Source: Rhizobium viscosum
GTDB lineage: Bacteria; Pseudomonadota; Alphaproteobacteria; Rhizobiales; Rhizobiaceae
Length of the DNA stretch: 64,000 bases
Direction of reading: 5' to 3'
Assembly: GCF_014873945.1 (NCBI RefSeq)
Contig: NZ_JADBEC010000001.1
Location: forward strand, 1,736,001 to 1,800,000
The translations under genes were made by a program, and so were the position numbers. Under the pieces are notes generated by a model. It had not been told where the DNA came from and searched no databases. It worked only from the letters and a program-made list of their open reading frames with translations. Positions 47,842 through 56,288 of the stretch are shown here, piece after piece; position 1 is the stretch's first letter, and each line of letters opens with the position of its first letter.

Positions 47842-47845
47842 CTTC

Positions 47846-48490
47846 ATGACCGGCAGCTTCATCATCGCCATCGACGGCCCTGCCGCGGCAGGCAAAGGCA
47901 CGCTTTCGCGAGGGATCGCCGAGCAATACGGCTTCCATCATCTTGATACCGGCCTCACCTATCGGGCGACGGCCAAGGCGCTCATCGATGCCGGCCTGCC
48001 GCTCGACGACGAGACGGTCGCCGAAAAGATGGCACGCGAGGTTGAACTCGCCGGTCTGGATCGCGATATATTGTCGAGACATGAGATCGGCGAAGCCGCC
48101 TCGAAGATTGCTGTCATGCCGGCGGTTCGCCGGGCGCTGGTCGAGGCGCAGCGGCGGTTTTCCGAGAAAGCGCCGGGGACAGTTCTCGACGGGCGCGATA
48201 TCGGCACCGTCGTCTGCCCCGACGCACCAGTGAAACTCTATGTGACGGCCTCGCCGGAAGTGCGTGCAAAACGCCGCTACGACGAGATTATCGGCAAGGG
48301 TGGTACAGCAGATTTCGATGCGATTTTCGACGACGTCAAACGACGTGACGATCGCGATATGAACCGGGCGGACAGCCCGATGAAACCGGCAGTCGATGCG
48401 CACTTGCTTGACACGTCGGAAATGAGTATAGAGGCCGCGTTTCAAGCTGCTCAGTCGATTATCGACGCTGCCTTGAACCGAAATGCCTAA
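47846..48490 (+). CDS. cmk: Cytidylate kinase
   Basis: A 214-residue kinase that phosphorylates CMP and dCMP. The P-loop GPAAAGKGT is at residues 11-19; YDEIIGKGG and the DGRDIGTVV motif define the CMP site. ATG 47846 gives the usual N-terminus [13 protein letters not shown]; in-frame codons upstream belong to the pseudogene. rpsA follows, as in most proteobacteria. Confidence 0.96.
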   Translation: MTGSFIIAIDGPAAAGKGTLSRGIAEQYGFHHLDTGLTYRATAKALIDAGLPLDDETVAEKMAREVELAGLDRDILSRHEIGEAASKIAVMPAVRRALVEAQRRFSEKAPGTVLDGRDIGTVVCPDAPVKLYVTASPEVRAKRRYDEIIGKGGTADFDAIFDDVKRRDDRDMNRADSPMKPAVDAHLLDTSEMSIEAAFQAAQSIIDAALNRNA

Positions 48491-48539
48491 ATCAAGCGGT
48501 TTTCCGCGCTTCGTGCGCGGGACGCTCATGCGAAAGCAA

Positions 48540-48663
48540 GCCTGAAATTCCGTCCAAGCGCCGGATTGCCTTCCTGAAAGAGGGCGGACTGGGTTCAGGC
48601 CCATTCAACTCGAACCAACCGGCGCATACGTGGGCCTTGACGCTATCGAAGGCCACGCAGGAG
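48540..48663 (+). promoter_or_regulatory. Structured leader upstream of rpsA
   Basis: Two inverted repeats precede rpsA. GCCTGAA (48540-48546) can pair with TTCAGGC (48594-48600), with CCGTCC/GGCGGAC partly extending inside. CGTGGGCCTT (48629-48638) pairs with AAGGCCACG (48649-48657) with one bulge, directly against the ribosome site AGGAG (48659-48663). S1 controls its own mRNA in E. coli; a similar role here is inference. Confidence 0.4.
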
Positions 48664-48668
48664 ATTTT

Positions 48669-50372
48669 ATGTCAGTAGCAACTCCCTCTCGCGAGGATTT
48701 CGCGGCCCTTCTCGAAGAGTCCTTTGCCAAGAACGATCTGGCTGAAGGCTATGTTACCAAGGGTATCGTCACGGGCATCGAAAAGGATGTCGCCGTTGTT
48801 GACGTCGGCCTGAAGGTCGAAGGTCGCATCGCGCTCAAGGAATTCGGCGCACGTGCCAAGGACGGTTCGCTGAAGGTCGGCGACGAAGTCGAAGTCTATG
48901 TCGAGCGCATCGAAAACGCGCTTGGCGAAGCTGTTCTGTCGCGCGAGAAGGCTCGCCGCGAAGAAAGCTGGATCAAGCTCGAAGCCAAGTTCGAAGCTGG
49001 CGAGCGCGTCGAAGGCGTTATCTTCAACCAGGTCAAGGGTGGCTTCACGGTCGACCTCGACGGTGCGATCGCCTTCCTGCCGCGTTCTCAGGTCGACATC
49101 CGTCCGATCCGCGACGTCACTCCGCTGATGCACAACCCGCAGCCCTTCGAAATCCTCAAGATGGACAAGCGCCGCGGCAACATCGTGGTTTCGCGCCGTA
49201 CGGTTCTGGAAGAATCCCGTGCCGAGCAGCGTTCTGAAATCGTTCAGAACCTCGAAGAAGGCCAGGTTGTTGACGGCGTCGTCAAGAACATCACCGATTA
49301 CGGTGCGTTCGTTGACCTCGGCGGCATCGACGGCCTGCTGCACGTCACCGACATGGCATGGCGCCGCGTGAACCATCCGTCGGAAATCCTGAACATCGGC
49401 CAGCAGGTCAAGGTTCAGATCATCCGCATCAACCAGGAAACCCACCGCATCTCGCTCGGCATGAAGCAGCTCGAGTCCGATCCGTGGGATGGCATCCAGG
49501 CCAAGTATCCGGAAGGCAAGAAGATCTCCGGTACCGTCACGAACATCACCGACTACGGTGCGTTCGTCGAGCTGGAGCCGGGCATCGAAGGCCTGATCCA
49601 CATCTCGGAAATGTCCTGGACCAAGAAGAACGTTCACCCCGGCAAGATCCTGTCCACGAGCCAGGAAGTCGAAGTCGTCGTTCTCGAAGTCGATCCGTCC
49701 AAGCGCCGTATTTCGCTCGGCCTCAAGCAGACGCTGGAAAACCCGTGGGCAGCATTCGCCCGCAGCCATCCGGCCGGCACTGAAGTCGAAGGCGAAGTCA
49801 AGAACAAGACCGAATTCGGCCTGTTCATCGGCCTCGACGGCGATGTCGACGGCATGGTTCACCTCTCCGACCTCGACTGGAACCGTCCGGGCGAACAGGT
49901 CATCGAGGAGTTCAACAAGGGCGACGTCGTCAAGGCAGTCGTTCTCGACGTCGACGTCGAGAAGGAACGCATCTCGCTCGGCATCAAGCAGCTCGGCAAG
50001 GATGCAGTTGGTGAAGCAGCAGCTTCCGGCGACCTGCGTAAGAATGCAGTCGTTTCCTGCGAAGTCATCGCGATCAACGACGGCGGTATCGAAGTGAAGC
50101 TCGTCAACCACGAGGACATCACTTCCTTCATCCGTCGCGCAGACCTCGCCCGCGACCGCGACGAGCAGCGTCCTGAGCGCTTCTCGGTCGGCCAGACGGT
50201 TGACGCCCGCGTTACCAACTTCTCCAAGAAGGACCGCAAGATCATGCTGTCCATCAAGGCTCTGGAAATCGCGGAAGAGAAGGAAGCCGTTGCTCAGTTC
50301 GGTTCGTCCGACTCGGGCGCTTCGCTCGGCGACATCCTCGGCGCGGCTCTGAAGAACCGCGGCGGCGAATAA
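48669..50372 (+). CDS. rpsA: 30S ribosomal protein S1
   Basis: A 567-residue protein with six S1 RNA-binding domains that brings mRNA to the 30S subunit. Repeats such as VKNITDYGAFVDLGGIDGLLHVTDM and VTNITDYGAFVELEPGIEGLIHISEM show domains 3 and 4, each about 85-90 residues apart. The start is ATG 48669 (MSVATPSREDFAALLEES). A TTG/GTG-like upstream start is not needed. It has a 178-base leader with hairpins and a strong terminator. Confidence 0.98.
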   Translation: MSVATPSREDFAALLEESFAKNDLAEGYVTKGIVTGIEKDVAVVDVGLKVEGRIALKEFGARAKDGSLKVGDEVEVYVERIENALGEAVLSREKARREESWIKLEAKFEAGERVEGVIFNQVKGGFTVDLDGAIAFLPRSQVDIRPIRDVTPLMHNPQPFEILKMDKRRGNIVVSRRTVLEESRAEQRSEIVQNLEEGQVVDGVVKNITDYGAFVDLGGIDGLLHVTDMAWRRVNHPSEILNIGQQVKVQIIRINQETHRISLGMKQLESDPWDGIQAKYPEGKKISGTVTNITDYGAFVELEPGIEGLIHISEMSWTKKNVHPGKILSTSQEVEVVVLEVDPSKRRISLGLKQTLENPWAAFARSHPAGTEVEGEVKNKTEFGLFIGLDGDVDGMVHLSDLDWNRPGEQVIEEFNKGDVVKAVVLDVDVEKERISLGIKQLGKDAVGEAAASGDLRKNAVVSCEVIAINDGGIEVKLVNHEDITSFIRRADLARDRDEQRPERFSVGQTVDARVTNFSKKDRKIMLSIKALEIAEEKEAVAQFGSSDSGASLGDILGAALKNRGGE

Positions 50373-50397
50373 TCCTTCGCTGATCCATTGAAATGAA

Positions 50398-50430
50398 GAA
50401 CCCGCCGGAGCGATCCGGCGGGTTCTTTCG
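50398..50430. terminator. Bidirectional terminator after rpsA
   Basis: GAACCCGCCGG (50398-50408) pairs with CCGGCGGGTTC (50415-50425) and is followed by TTTCG. Read leftward it ends in TTCATTTC. It serves rpsA and the converging hypothetical gene. Confidence 0.8.
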
Positions 50431-50461
50431 TTTTGGGAGAGCATTTGAATTCCCGGCTGGA

Positions 50462-51985
50462 TTATTCCCAGCCGACCATGCGCTGGTAGAGGGCATAGAC
50501 CGGGTCGGCAACCGTTGCCGGAGCAGCAGACGGATCGGGATCAAACATTTTCGGCTGTCGCCGCTCCTCTCGTGGAGCTTCCTCCCCGCCGGCCTGCTGC
50601 TCGTCGCCACCCTGACCGGATTGCGCCTGCTGTTGCTGCTGATCCTGCGAGCTGCCGTTTTCGTGATGGCGACGAGGGAGTTCATCGGCCTTGGTCGCCT
50701 TATATTCATCGCGGGCGAACTGGTAAGGCGTTTGCGCGTAGGGAAACCCTTCCGGCATGCGGGCCGCGAGCGGAACGTAGGAAGGCGTCTCGACGACCGG
50801 GACGGGAACCGGCTGCGGCTGTGCAGCGGCTTCCCTGATAGGGCGCGCTGTCTGGGCAGCCGCAGCGACTTCTGCCTGAGATGGGCGAGAAGCCTGGGCG
50901 GCCTGGGCAGATGCAGGCTCGATCACATCTTCCGGGGTTGTGCGAACCAGGCTCTCCGTCGCCTCGCTGATGACGGCCTCGTCCAGCATAACATCGATTT
51001 CGACGGCGGCTTCGACGGGCGTATCCGTCAACAGAACAGTTGCTTCCTGCTCGCGGATGATCGTTGCGATCATTTGCGAAACCTGTTCGGTCATGGAGCT
51101 GGCGATGCCGGTCCAGTTGCGCGGGATAACCGGATCAGACTTAGGGGAGATCGTCTGCTGTTCGAGAGCAGGCCCGGCCTGTTCCGGCTCGACCGCTTCC
51201 TGTTCTACCGGCGCAGCCTGGACCTCTTCTGTCTCTCTCAAGGTGGTCGCCTGCGATGAAGCTTCATGCGCCGCTGTGGCGGGCTGACTGCCGGTCTGCT
51301 GGTCCTCGACGGTTGGATCGGTCGTCATGACAACAACTGCTTCGGCCGAAACGATTTCTTCGGCAGCGGACATCGCCGCACTTTCAACCGGTTTTGCGGC
51401 GGACTGACGTGCAGCGGACAGGTTTTCTCCCTGAAGCTTGATTTCCGGCCGCGGCTCGGTGCGCGGCAGCGGCGCGGCATCATTCTGGCGATAAGAGCGG
51501 ACAACGGCGCGGGCTGCGAGATCCCTGTCTTTGTAACTGATAATCTCGAAATAGGCGATGACACGGGTGGCCTCCGGCCCGGTCGGGTCCTTGAGGGCAG
51601 CGGCGATCACTCTCAGCGGCAGGCTATGTCCGTCGTCGGAAAGCTGACGCTCGACCGCATCGATCTCGGCATCGGGCATGCGACGGATGGCATCAGCGAC
51701 ACGGGCGGCAAAGGCCTGATCGGATTCGCCCTCACCGCGTTGTAGTGCGATGTTGCGTCCCGTAGCATTGATGATGTCGAGAAGCGCTTCAATCATGCGC
51801 TGGCGCGCGGCAATGAGCAGAATATTGAGCTTGCCGGCAATCGCGGCATTGAGGTCGGCTGCTTCAACTGCATTCACCGGGGTGGGGGCGACCACCGAAC
51901 GGTCGAGGCCACCGGCAACGATTGCCGCCGTCTGGCCCTGAGAAGAAAGGCTTGCATTGGACGCTGAACGAATGGGAGACAACAC
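50462..51985 (-). CDS. Hypothetical protein with low-complexity C-terminal half (507 residues)
   Basis: An unrecognised cytoplasmic protein. The first 170 residues are well ordered: helical stretches with AAIAGKLNILLIAARQRMIE and LKDPTGPEATRVIAYFEIIS. The rest is Pro/Ala/Glu/Gln-rich and probably disordered, with runs such as QDQQQQQAQSGQGG, ending in a short conserved-looking VYALYQRMVGWE. The chosen start, GTG 51985, puts AGGAG seven bases upstream; GTG 51991 would leave it too close. No signal peptide or membrane helix. It converges on rpsA. Confidence 0.7.
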   Translation of the reverse strand: MLSPIRSASNASLSSQGQTAAIVAGGLDRSVVAPTPVNAVEAADLNAAIAGKLNILLIAARQRMIEALLDIINATGRNIALQRGEGESDQAFAARVADAIRRMPDAEIDAVERQLSDDGHSLPLRVIAAALKDPTGPEATRVIAYFEIISYKDRDLAARAVVRSYRQNDAAPLPRTEPRPEIKLQGENLSAARQSAAKPVESAAMSAAEEIVSAEAVVVMTTDPTVEDQQTGSQPATAAHEASSQATTLRETEEVQAAPVEQEAVEPEQAGPALEQQTISPKSDPVIPRNWTGIASSMTEQVSQMIATIIREQEATVLLTDTPVEAAVEIDVMLDEAVISEATESLVRTTPEDVIEPASAQAAQASRPSQAEVAAAAQTARPIREAAAQPQPVPVPVVETPSYVPLAARMPEGFPYAQTPYQFARDEYKATKADELPRRHHENGSSQDQQQQQAQSGQGGDEQQAGGEEAPREERRQPKMFDPDPSAAPATVADPVYALYQRMVGWE

Positions 51986-52210
51986 AGGCACGCTCCTTTC
52001 GCAAAGTGGCTATGAAAGCAGGTTCTACAAAGAGACCGCGCTCATCCGGCCTCTTGCATCCCGGCAGATCCTCCTGTCCGCATCGGCGCATTTCGCGCCG
52101 TCGAATGCATAAAAATTAAGAATAATGTTACTGAAAATATCCTAACGAATAGCTAACGGCCGCAGACGCCCAGTCTACGGCCGTGCCGGCATGTCCGATA
52201 AAAGGGCATA

Positions 52211-52837
52211 TCAGCTATGGGCGAAGATATCCGCCTCTTCCCAGCCAAGAAGATCAAGCTTGGCGCGCGTCGGCAGGAATTCGAAACACGCCGTCGCATG
52301 CTCCAGACGGCCGTCGCGAATCAGGCGCTCGTTCAGCTTGTCGCGCAGCGCATGCAGGTAGAGCACGTCGGAGGCGGCATATTCGAGCTGCGCCTGCGAG
52401 AGGGTTTCGGCAGCCCAGTCGGAAGATTGCTGCGTCTTGGAGATATCGACGTCGAGCATTTCCTTGAGATTATCCTTCAGGCCGTGACGATCCGTGTAAG
52501 TACGGATGAGGCGCGAGGCGATCTTCGTGCAGAAGACCGGCGTCGCGGTGACACCGAACGTATGGAAGAGTACGGCGATATCGAAGCGGCCGTAATGGAA
52601 TATCTTCTGGCGTGACGGATCGGCAAGCAGCGCGGTAAGGTTCGGCGCTTCCTTCTGGCCGGCCGCGATGCGGATCACATCGGCAGAGCCGTCACCCGGC
52701 GAAAGCTGCACGACGCAGAGGCGGTCCCGGCGAGGCACGAGGCCCAGCGTTTCGGTATCGATCGCGATCGCGCCAGTGTAACGGGCGGCGTCCGCCGCGG
52801 AAATATCGCCCTGGTGATAACGAATGGTGGCCGCCAT
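52211..52837 (-). CDS. rnd: Ribonuclease D-type 3'-5' exonuclease (exonuclease domain only)
   Basis: A 208-residue DEDDy exonuclease acting on tRNA precursors or other RNA 3' ends. The catalytic motifs are AIDTETLGL, HYGRFDIAVL and YAASDVLYLHALRDKL. E. coli RNase D has about 375 residues with two HRDC domains; these are absent here, the whole protein ending just after the exonuclease fold. Upstream ATG 52837 is well placed. Role is thus exonuclease, substrate unsure. Confidence 0.88.
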   Translation of the reverse strand: MAATIRYHQGDISAADAARYTGAIAIDTETLGLVPRRDRLCVVQLSPGDGSADVIRIAAGQKEAPNLTALLADPSRQKIFHYGRFDIAVLFHTFGVTATPVFCTKIASRLIRTYTDRHGLKDNLKEMLDVDISKTQQSSDWAAETLSQAQLEYAASDVLYLHALRDKLNERLIRDGRLEHATACFEFLPTRAKLDLLGWEEADIFAHS

Positions 52838-52959
52838 GGGATGTCTCTCGTTCAGCTTCGTCTTTCCGGGCTATAGCGCAAAGGGCGAAAGCGCGAAACC
52901 GCTTTCCTGCTGCAGGAAGCCTTCGGACGCCGCCGAGCACGGTTCGGCGGCAGGGCCGC

Positions 52960-53169
52960 TCAGTAGTGCGGCGGCTTGGTGATCGCCGGCGCTTCCAGCG
53001 ACTGCTCCTCGAGACTGAGGAAGCGCTCGGTCAATCGGTCGAGCTTGGCGCGCGTCTGCTCCATGACCTTCCATTGTTGGGCAAGCTGATCGGAAAGTTC
53101 GTCGATCGTCTTTGCCTGGTGGGCCAGCATTTCTTCGAGCCTTGTGATGCGGGCTGCCTCGTCGGACAT
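52960..53169 (-). CDS. slyX: SlyX-family protein
   Basis: A 69-residue coiled-coil protein with the SlyX sequence pattern: RITRLEEMLAHQAKTIDELS, then LDRLTERFLSLEEQS and the conserved C-terminal PPHY. Function unknown. It lies alone between the RNase D gene and uxaC. The 169 bases on its upstream side hold no other gene. Confidence 0.88.
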   Translation of the reverse strand: MSDEAARITRLEEMLAHQAKTIDELSDQLAQQWKVMEQTRAKLDRLTERFLSLEEQSLEAPAITKPPHY

Positions 53170-53338
53170 CGGTTTTCTCCCCTGATACCAGGTGGCATTC
53201 CAAAGCCGAAATAGGCCAGAGCGTCAATGGTTTCGAGTCCTCGCGAAAACGATCCGAAAGTGGACCGTCTGGTTACCAAAAGGCCTTGCCGCGTCTGATG
53301 ATGTGGGGTAGGCCACTGTCCATCAGGGAGGAAAACTG

Positions 53339-54754
53339 ATGGATGTAGGCAATGGCTTTCTTCATCCGGACCGGCTCTTTCCCGCCGATCCGACAACGCG
53401 GACAATAGCGCGCGATCTCTATGAGACGGTGCGCGCTCTTCCGATCGTCAGCCCGCACGGGCACACGGAACCATCCTGGTTCGCTGACGACAAGGCCTTC
53501 GAAGACGCCTCTTCGCTGCTTGTCATTCCCGATCATTACCTCTTCCGTATGCTGCACAGCACCGGCACCAGGCTTGACCAGCTCGGTGTGCCGCGTCTCG
53601 ACGGCAAGACGGTTTCGAGCGGCCGCGATATCTGGCGCGCTTTCGCCGCCAAATACCATCTTTTCCGCGGGACACCGTCGAGCCTTTGGGTCGATCACGC
53701 CATGTCGGCCGTGCTCGGCTGCACCGAGCCGCTGACGACCGACAGCGCCGATGCGCTCTACGACCACATCAATGCACAGCTCAAGCTTCCTGAGTTCCGG
53801 CCGCGGGCGCTGCACCAGCGCTTCGGCATCGAGACGATCGCCACGACCGAAGGCGCGCTCGACCCGCTGCCGCATCACCAGAAGATGGCGGCGGACGGCT
53901 GGATCGGCAAAGTGCGCACCACCTACAGGCCCGACAGCGTCACCGATCCGGATGCCGTCGGCTTCCGCGACAATCTGATCAAGTTCGGAGAGATCACTGG
54001 CTGCGACATCACCAAATGGGATGGCCTCATTGAGGCGCATCGCAGACGGCGCGCCTATTTCCGTCAATTCGGGGCGACGGCAACCGATCACGGCGTGCCG
54101 AGTGCCTTTACCGCCGATCTAGCGCTTACTGAAAAGCAGGCGCTGCTCGAAAAGGCACTGAAGGGGTCGCTTTCAGCCGCCGACGCGGAACTTTTCCGTG
54201 GGCAGATGATGACGGAAATGGCCGGCCTTTCTGCCGAAGATGGCATGGTGATGCAGATCCATGCCGGTTCGCGCCGCAATACCGACCGCGAGCTCTTCGA
54301 AACCCGCGGACCGAACATGGGCGCCGATATTCCGACGCGCACCGACTGGGTCGGCGGCCTCAATGCGCTGCTGTCGAAATACGGCCATGCACCTGATCTG
54401 CGCATCCTGCTTTTCACGCTCGACGAGACGACCTATGCCCGCGAACTCGCGCCGATGGCCGGCCATTGGGCCTGCCTGATGATCGGCCCGCCCTGGTGGT
54501 TCCACGACAGCCCGCTTGGCATCCGCCGTTACCTCGACCAAGTGGTGGAGACGGCTGGCTTTGCCAATCTCGCCGGCTTCAACGACGATACGCGTGCGCT
54601 GCTGTCGATCCCTGCCCGCCACGATGTCTGGCGCCGCGAGGTCTGCCGCTTCCTGGCGCAGCTGGCGGCCGAGCACCGGATTTCCAGGAAGCAAGCCGAG
54701 ATTGTCGCACGCGAACTTTCCTATGACAATGCAAAGAAGGCCTACAAGCTGTGA
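53339..54754 (+). CDS. uxaC: Glucuronate isomerase (uronate isomerase)
   Basis: A 471-residue amidohydrolase-fold enzyme that isomerises D-glucuronate to fructuronate and galacturonate to tagaturonate. The metal motif SPHGHTEPSWF is near residue 39. C-terminal GFNDDTRALLSIPARHDVWRR is typical. The start ATG 53339 has AGGGAGG upstream. The stop overlaps the next gene as GTGA. No mannonate dehydratase gene (uxuA) is nearby, so the pathway must be completed elsewhere. Confidence 0.94.
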   Translation: MDVGNGFLHPDRLFPADPTTRTIARDLYETVRALPIVSPHGHTEPSWFADDKAFEDASSLLVIPDHYLFRMLHSTGTRLDQLGVPRLDGKTVSSGRDIWRAFAAKYHLFRGTPSSLWVDHAMSAVLGCTEPLTTDSADALYDHINAQLKLPEFRPRALHQRFGIETIATTEGALDPLPHHQKMAADGWIGKVRTTYRPDSVTDPDAVGFRDNLIKFGEITGCDITKWDGLIEAHRRRRAYFRQFGATATDHGVPSAFTADLALTEKQALLEKALKGSLSAADAELFRGQMMTEMAGLSAEDGMVMQIHAGSRRNTDRELFETRGPNMGADIPTRTDWVGGLNALLSKYGHAPDLRILLFTLDETTYARELAPMAGHWACLMIGPPWWFHDSPLGIRRYLDQVVETAGFANLAGFNDDTRALLSIPARHDVWRREVCRFLAQLAAEHRISRKQAEIVARELSYDNAKKAYKL

Positions 54755-56208
54755 GCGACAGACTGCAGAACGTAACCGGCCTTGCGCCGACGGCGAAGCT
54801 TCCTGCCTATGACCGCAATGCCCTGAAGGCCGGCATCCTGCACCTCGGCCCTGGTGCCTTCTTCCGTGCGCATTTCGCACCTTTCACGGATGGCGCACTG
54901 GCGGCTGCCGGCGGCGACTGGGGCATCGAGGTGGCGAGCCTGCGCACGCCCGATGTCGCGGACAATCTCTCCGCCCAGAACGGGCTCTATACGGTGCTGA
55001 TCCGCGATACTTCGGGCACGACGGCGCATGTTATGGGCTCGATCCTGAAAGCACATGTGGCGCCGCGCGATCCGGCGGGCCTGCTGGCACGGCTCGAAGA
55101 CCCTGATATCCGCATCGTCAGCATGACGGTGACGGAGAAAGCCTATGGTTTCGATCCGGCTACCGGAGGGCTTGATCTCAAGCATCCCGATATCATCGCC
55201 GACCTTGCCAACCGGCATGCACCGCGTGGCGTCATCGGTTACCTCGTCGAGGGTCTGGCGCGACGCCGGCAAAAGGGTATCGCGCCCTTTACGCCACTCA
55301 GTTGCGACAACCTGCCGAGCAATGGCGCGGTGCTCAAGCGTCTCGTTCTGGAATTCACGGCCCGTATCGATGCCGAGTTGCGCGACTGGATCGAGGCGAA
55401 TGTGCCCTTCCCGTCCACGATGGTCGACCGCATTACACCGGCAAGCACCGACGCGACCTATGCCGATGCCAAGCGGTTGACGGGCCGTACGGACCTGGCG
55501 GCAATCGAGACGGAGCCCTTCACCCAATGGGTGATCGAAGACCATTTCGCCAACGGCCGTCCTGCCTGGGAGGAGGTTCACGGCGCGCTGATGGTCGAGG
55601 AAGTCTCGGCCTATGAGAAGATGAAGCTACGCATGCTGAATGGCGCGCATTCGCTGCTCGCCTATCTCGGCTATACAGCAGGCTATGAATTCGTCCGCGA
55701 TGTCATGGATGATGCCGGACTTTCAGCACTCGCGCGCCGGCACATGAATGCGGCGGCGGCAACGCTGGATCCGGTTCCCGGGATCGACCTCGACGTCTAT
55801 GCGAACGAATTGATAGCACGCTTTGCAAACAAGGCGATCGCCCACCGCACCTATCAGATCGCCATGGACGGCACGCAGAAACTGCCGCAGCGACTGCTGG
55901 AGCCGGCAACGGAAGCGCTTGCCAAGGGTAGCAAGGCGGAGACCTATGCCATCGCCGTCGCAGCCTGGATGCGCTATGCGATGGGCATCGACCGCAATGG
56001 CGAGCGCTATGAGTTGCGTGATCCTCGAGCTGGGGAGATTACGGCTTTGATTGCCGATGTGCCACGCAATGGCGGGGCGGTCTCAGCTGCACTGTTCAAG
56101 CTGCCAGGGCTGTTTCCGAAGGCGCTCACCGCGAATATCGCGTGGACCGAGGACGTGGCGAACAAGCTGGAGATTCTCATCCAGGATAACAGGCTACCCC
56201 TTTATTGA
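54751..56208 (+). CDS. Mannitol dehydrogenase family protein (fructuronate reductase-like)
   Basis: A 485-residue NAD-dependent polyol dehydrogenase of the long-chain type. The N-terminal dinucleotide fold begins LHLGPGAFFRAHFAPF, and the active site KLRMLNGAHSLLAYLGYTAG has the catalytic Lys, Asn and His. Next to uxaC, fructuronate reductase (UxuB) is most likely, with mannitol or tagaturonate reductase as alternatives. The start GTG overlaps the uxaC stop, so they are translationally coupled. Confidence 0.88.
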   Translation: MSDRLQNVTGLAPTAKLPAYDRNALKAGILHLGPGAFFRAHFAPFTDGALAAAGGDWGIEVASLRTPDVADNLSAQNGLYTVLIRDTSGTTAHVMGSILKAHVAPRDPAGLLARLEDPDIRIVSMTVTEKAYGFDPATGGLDLKHPDIIADLANRHAPRGVIGYLVEGLARRRQKGIAPFTPLSCDNLPSNGAVLKRLVLEFTARIDAELRDWIEANVPFPSTMVDRITPASTDATYADAKRLTGRTDLAAIETEPFTQWVIEDHFANGRPAWEEVHGALMVEEVSAYEKMKLRMLNGAHSLLAYLGYTAGYEFVRDVMDDAGLSALARRHMNAAAATLDPVPGIDLDVYANELIARFANKAIAHRTYQIAMDGTQKLPQRLLEPATEALAKGSKAETYAIAVAAWMRYAMGIDRNGERYELRDPRAGEITALIADVPRNGGAVSAALFKLPGLFPKALTANIAWTEDVANKLEILIQDNRLPLY

Positions 56209-56223
56209 AGGGTTAGCCAGCCC

Positions 56224-56254
56224 TTCTCATCCCATGGCTGCCATGAGATGAGAA
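56224..56254. other. Hairpin between the convergent uxuB-like and flavoenzyme genes
   Basis: TTCTCATC (56224-56231) and GATGAGAA (56247-56254), continued by CATGG/CCATG inside with one mismatch, form a 13-14 bp stem with a three-base loop. It lacks a T-run; it may mark the boundary of both transcripts. Confidence 0.45.
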
Positions 56255-56288
56255 TACGCCAGGGGAATCGGTTCCCATTGCAATTGCT

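Noticed and set aside
48672..50444. 590-codon frame antisense to rpsA
   Set aside because: A mirror of the S1 repeats; no independent evidence.
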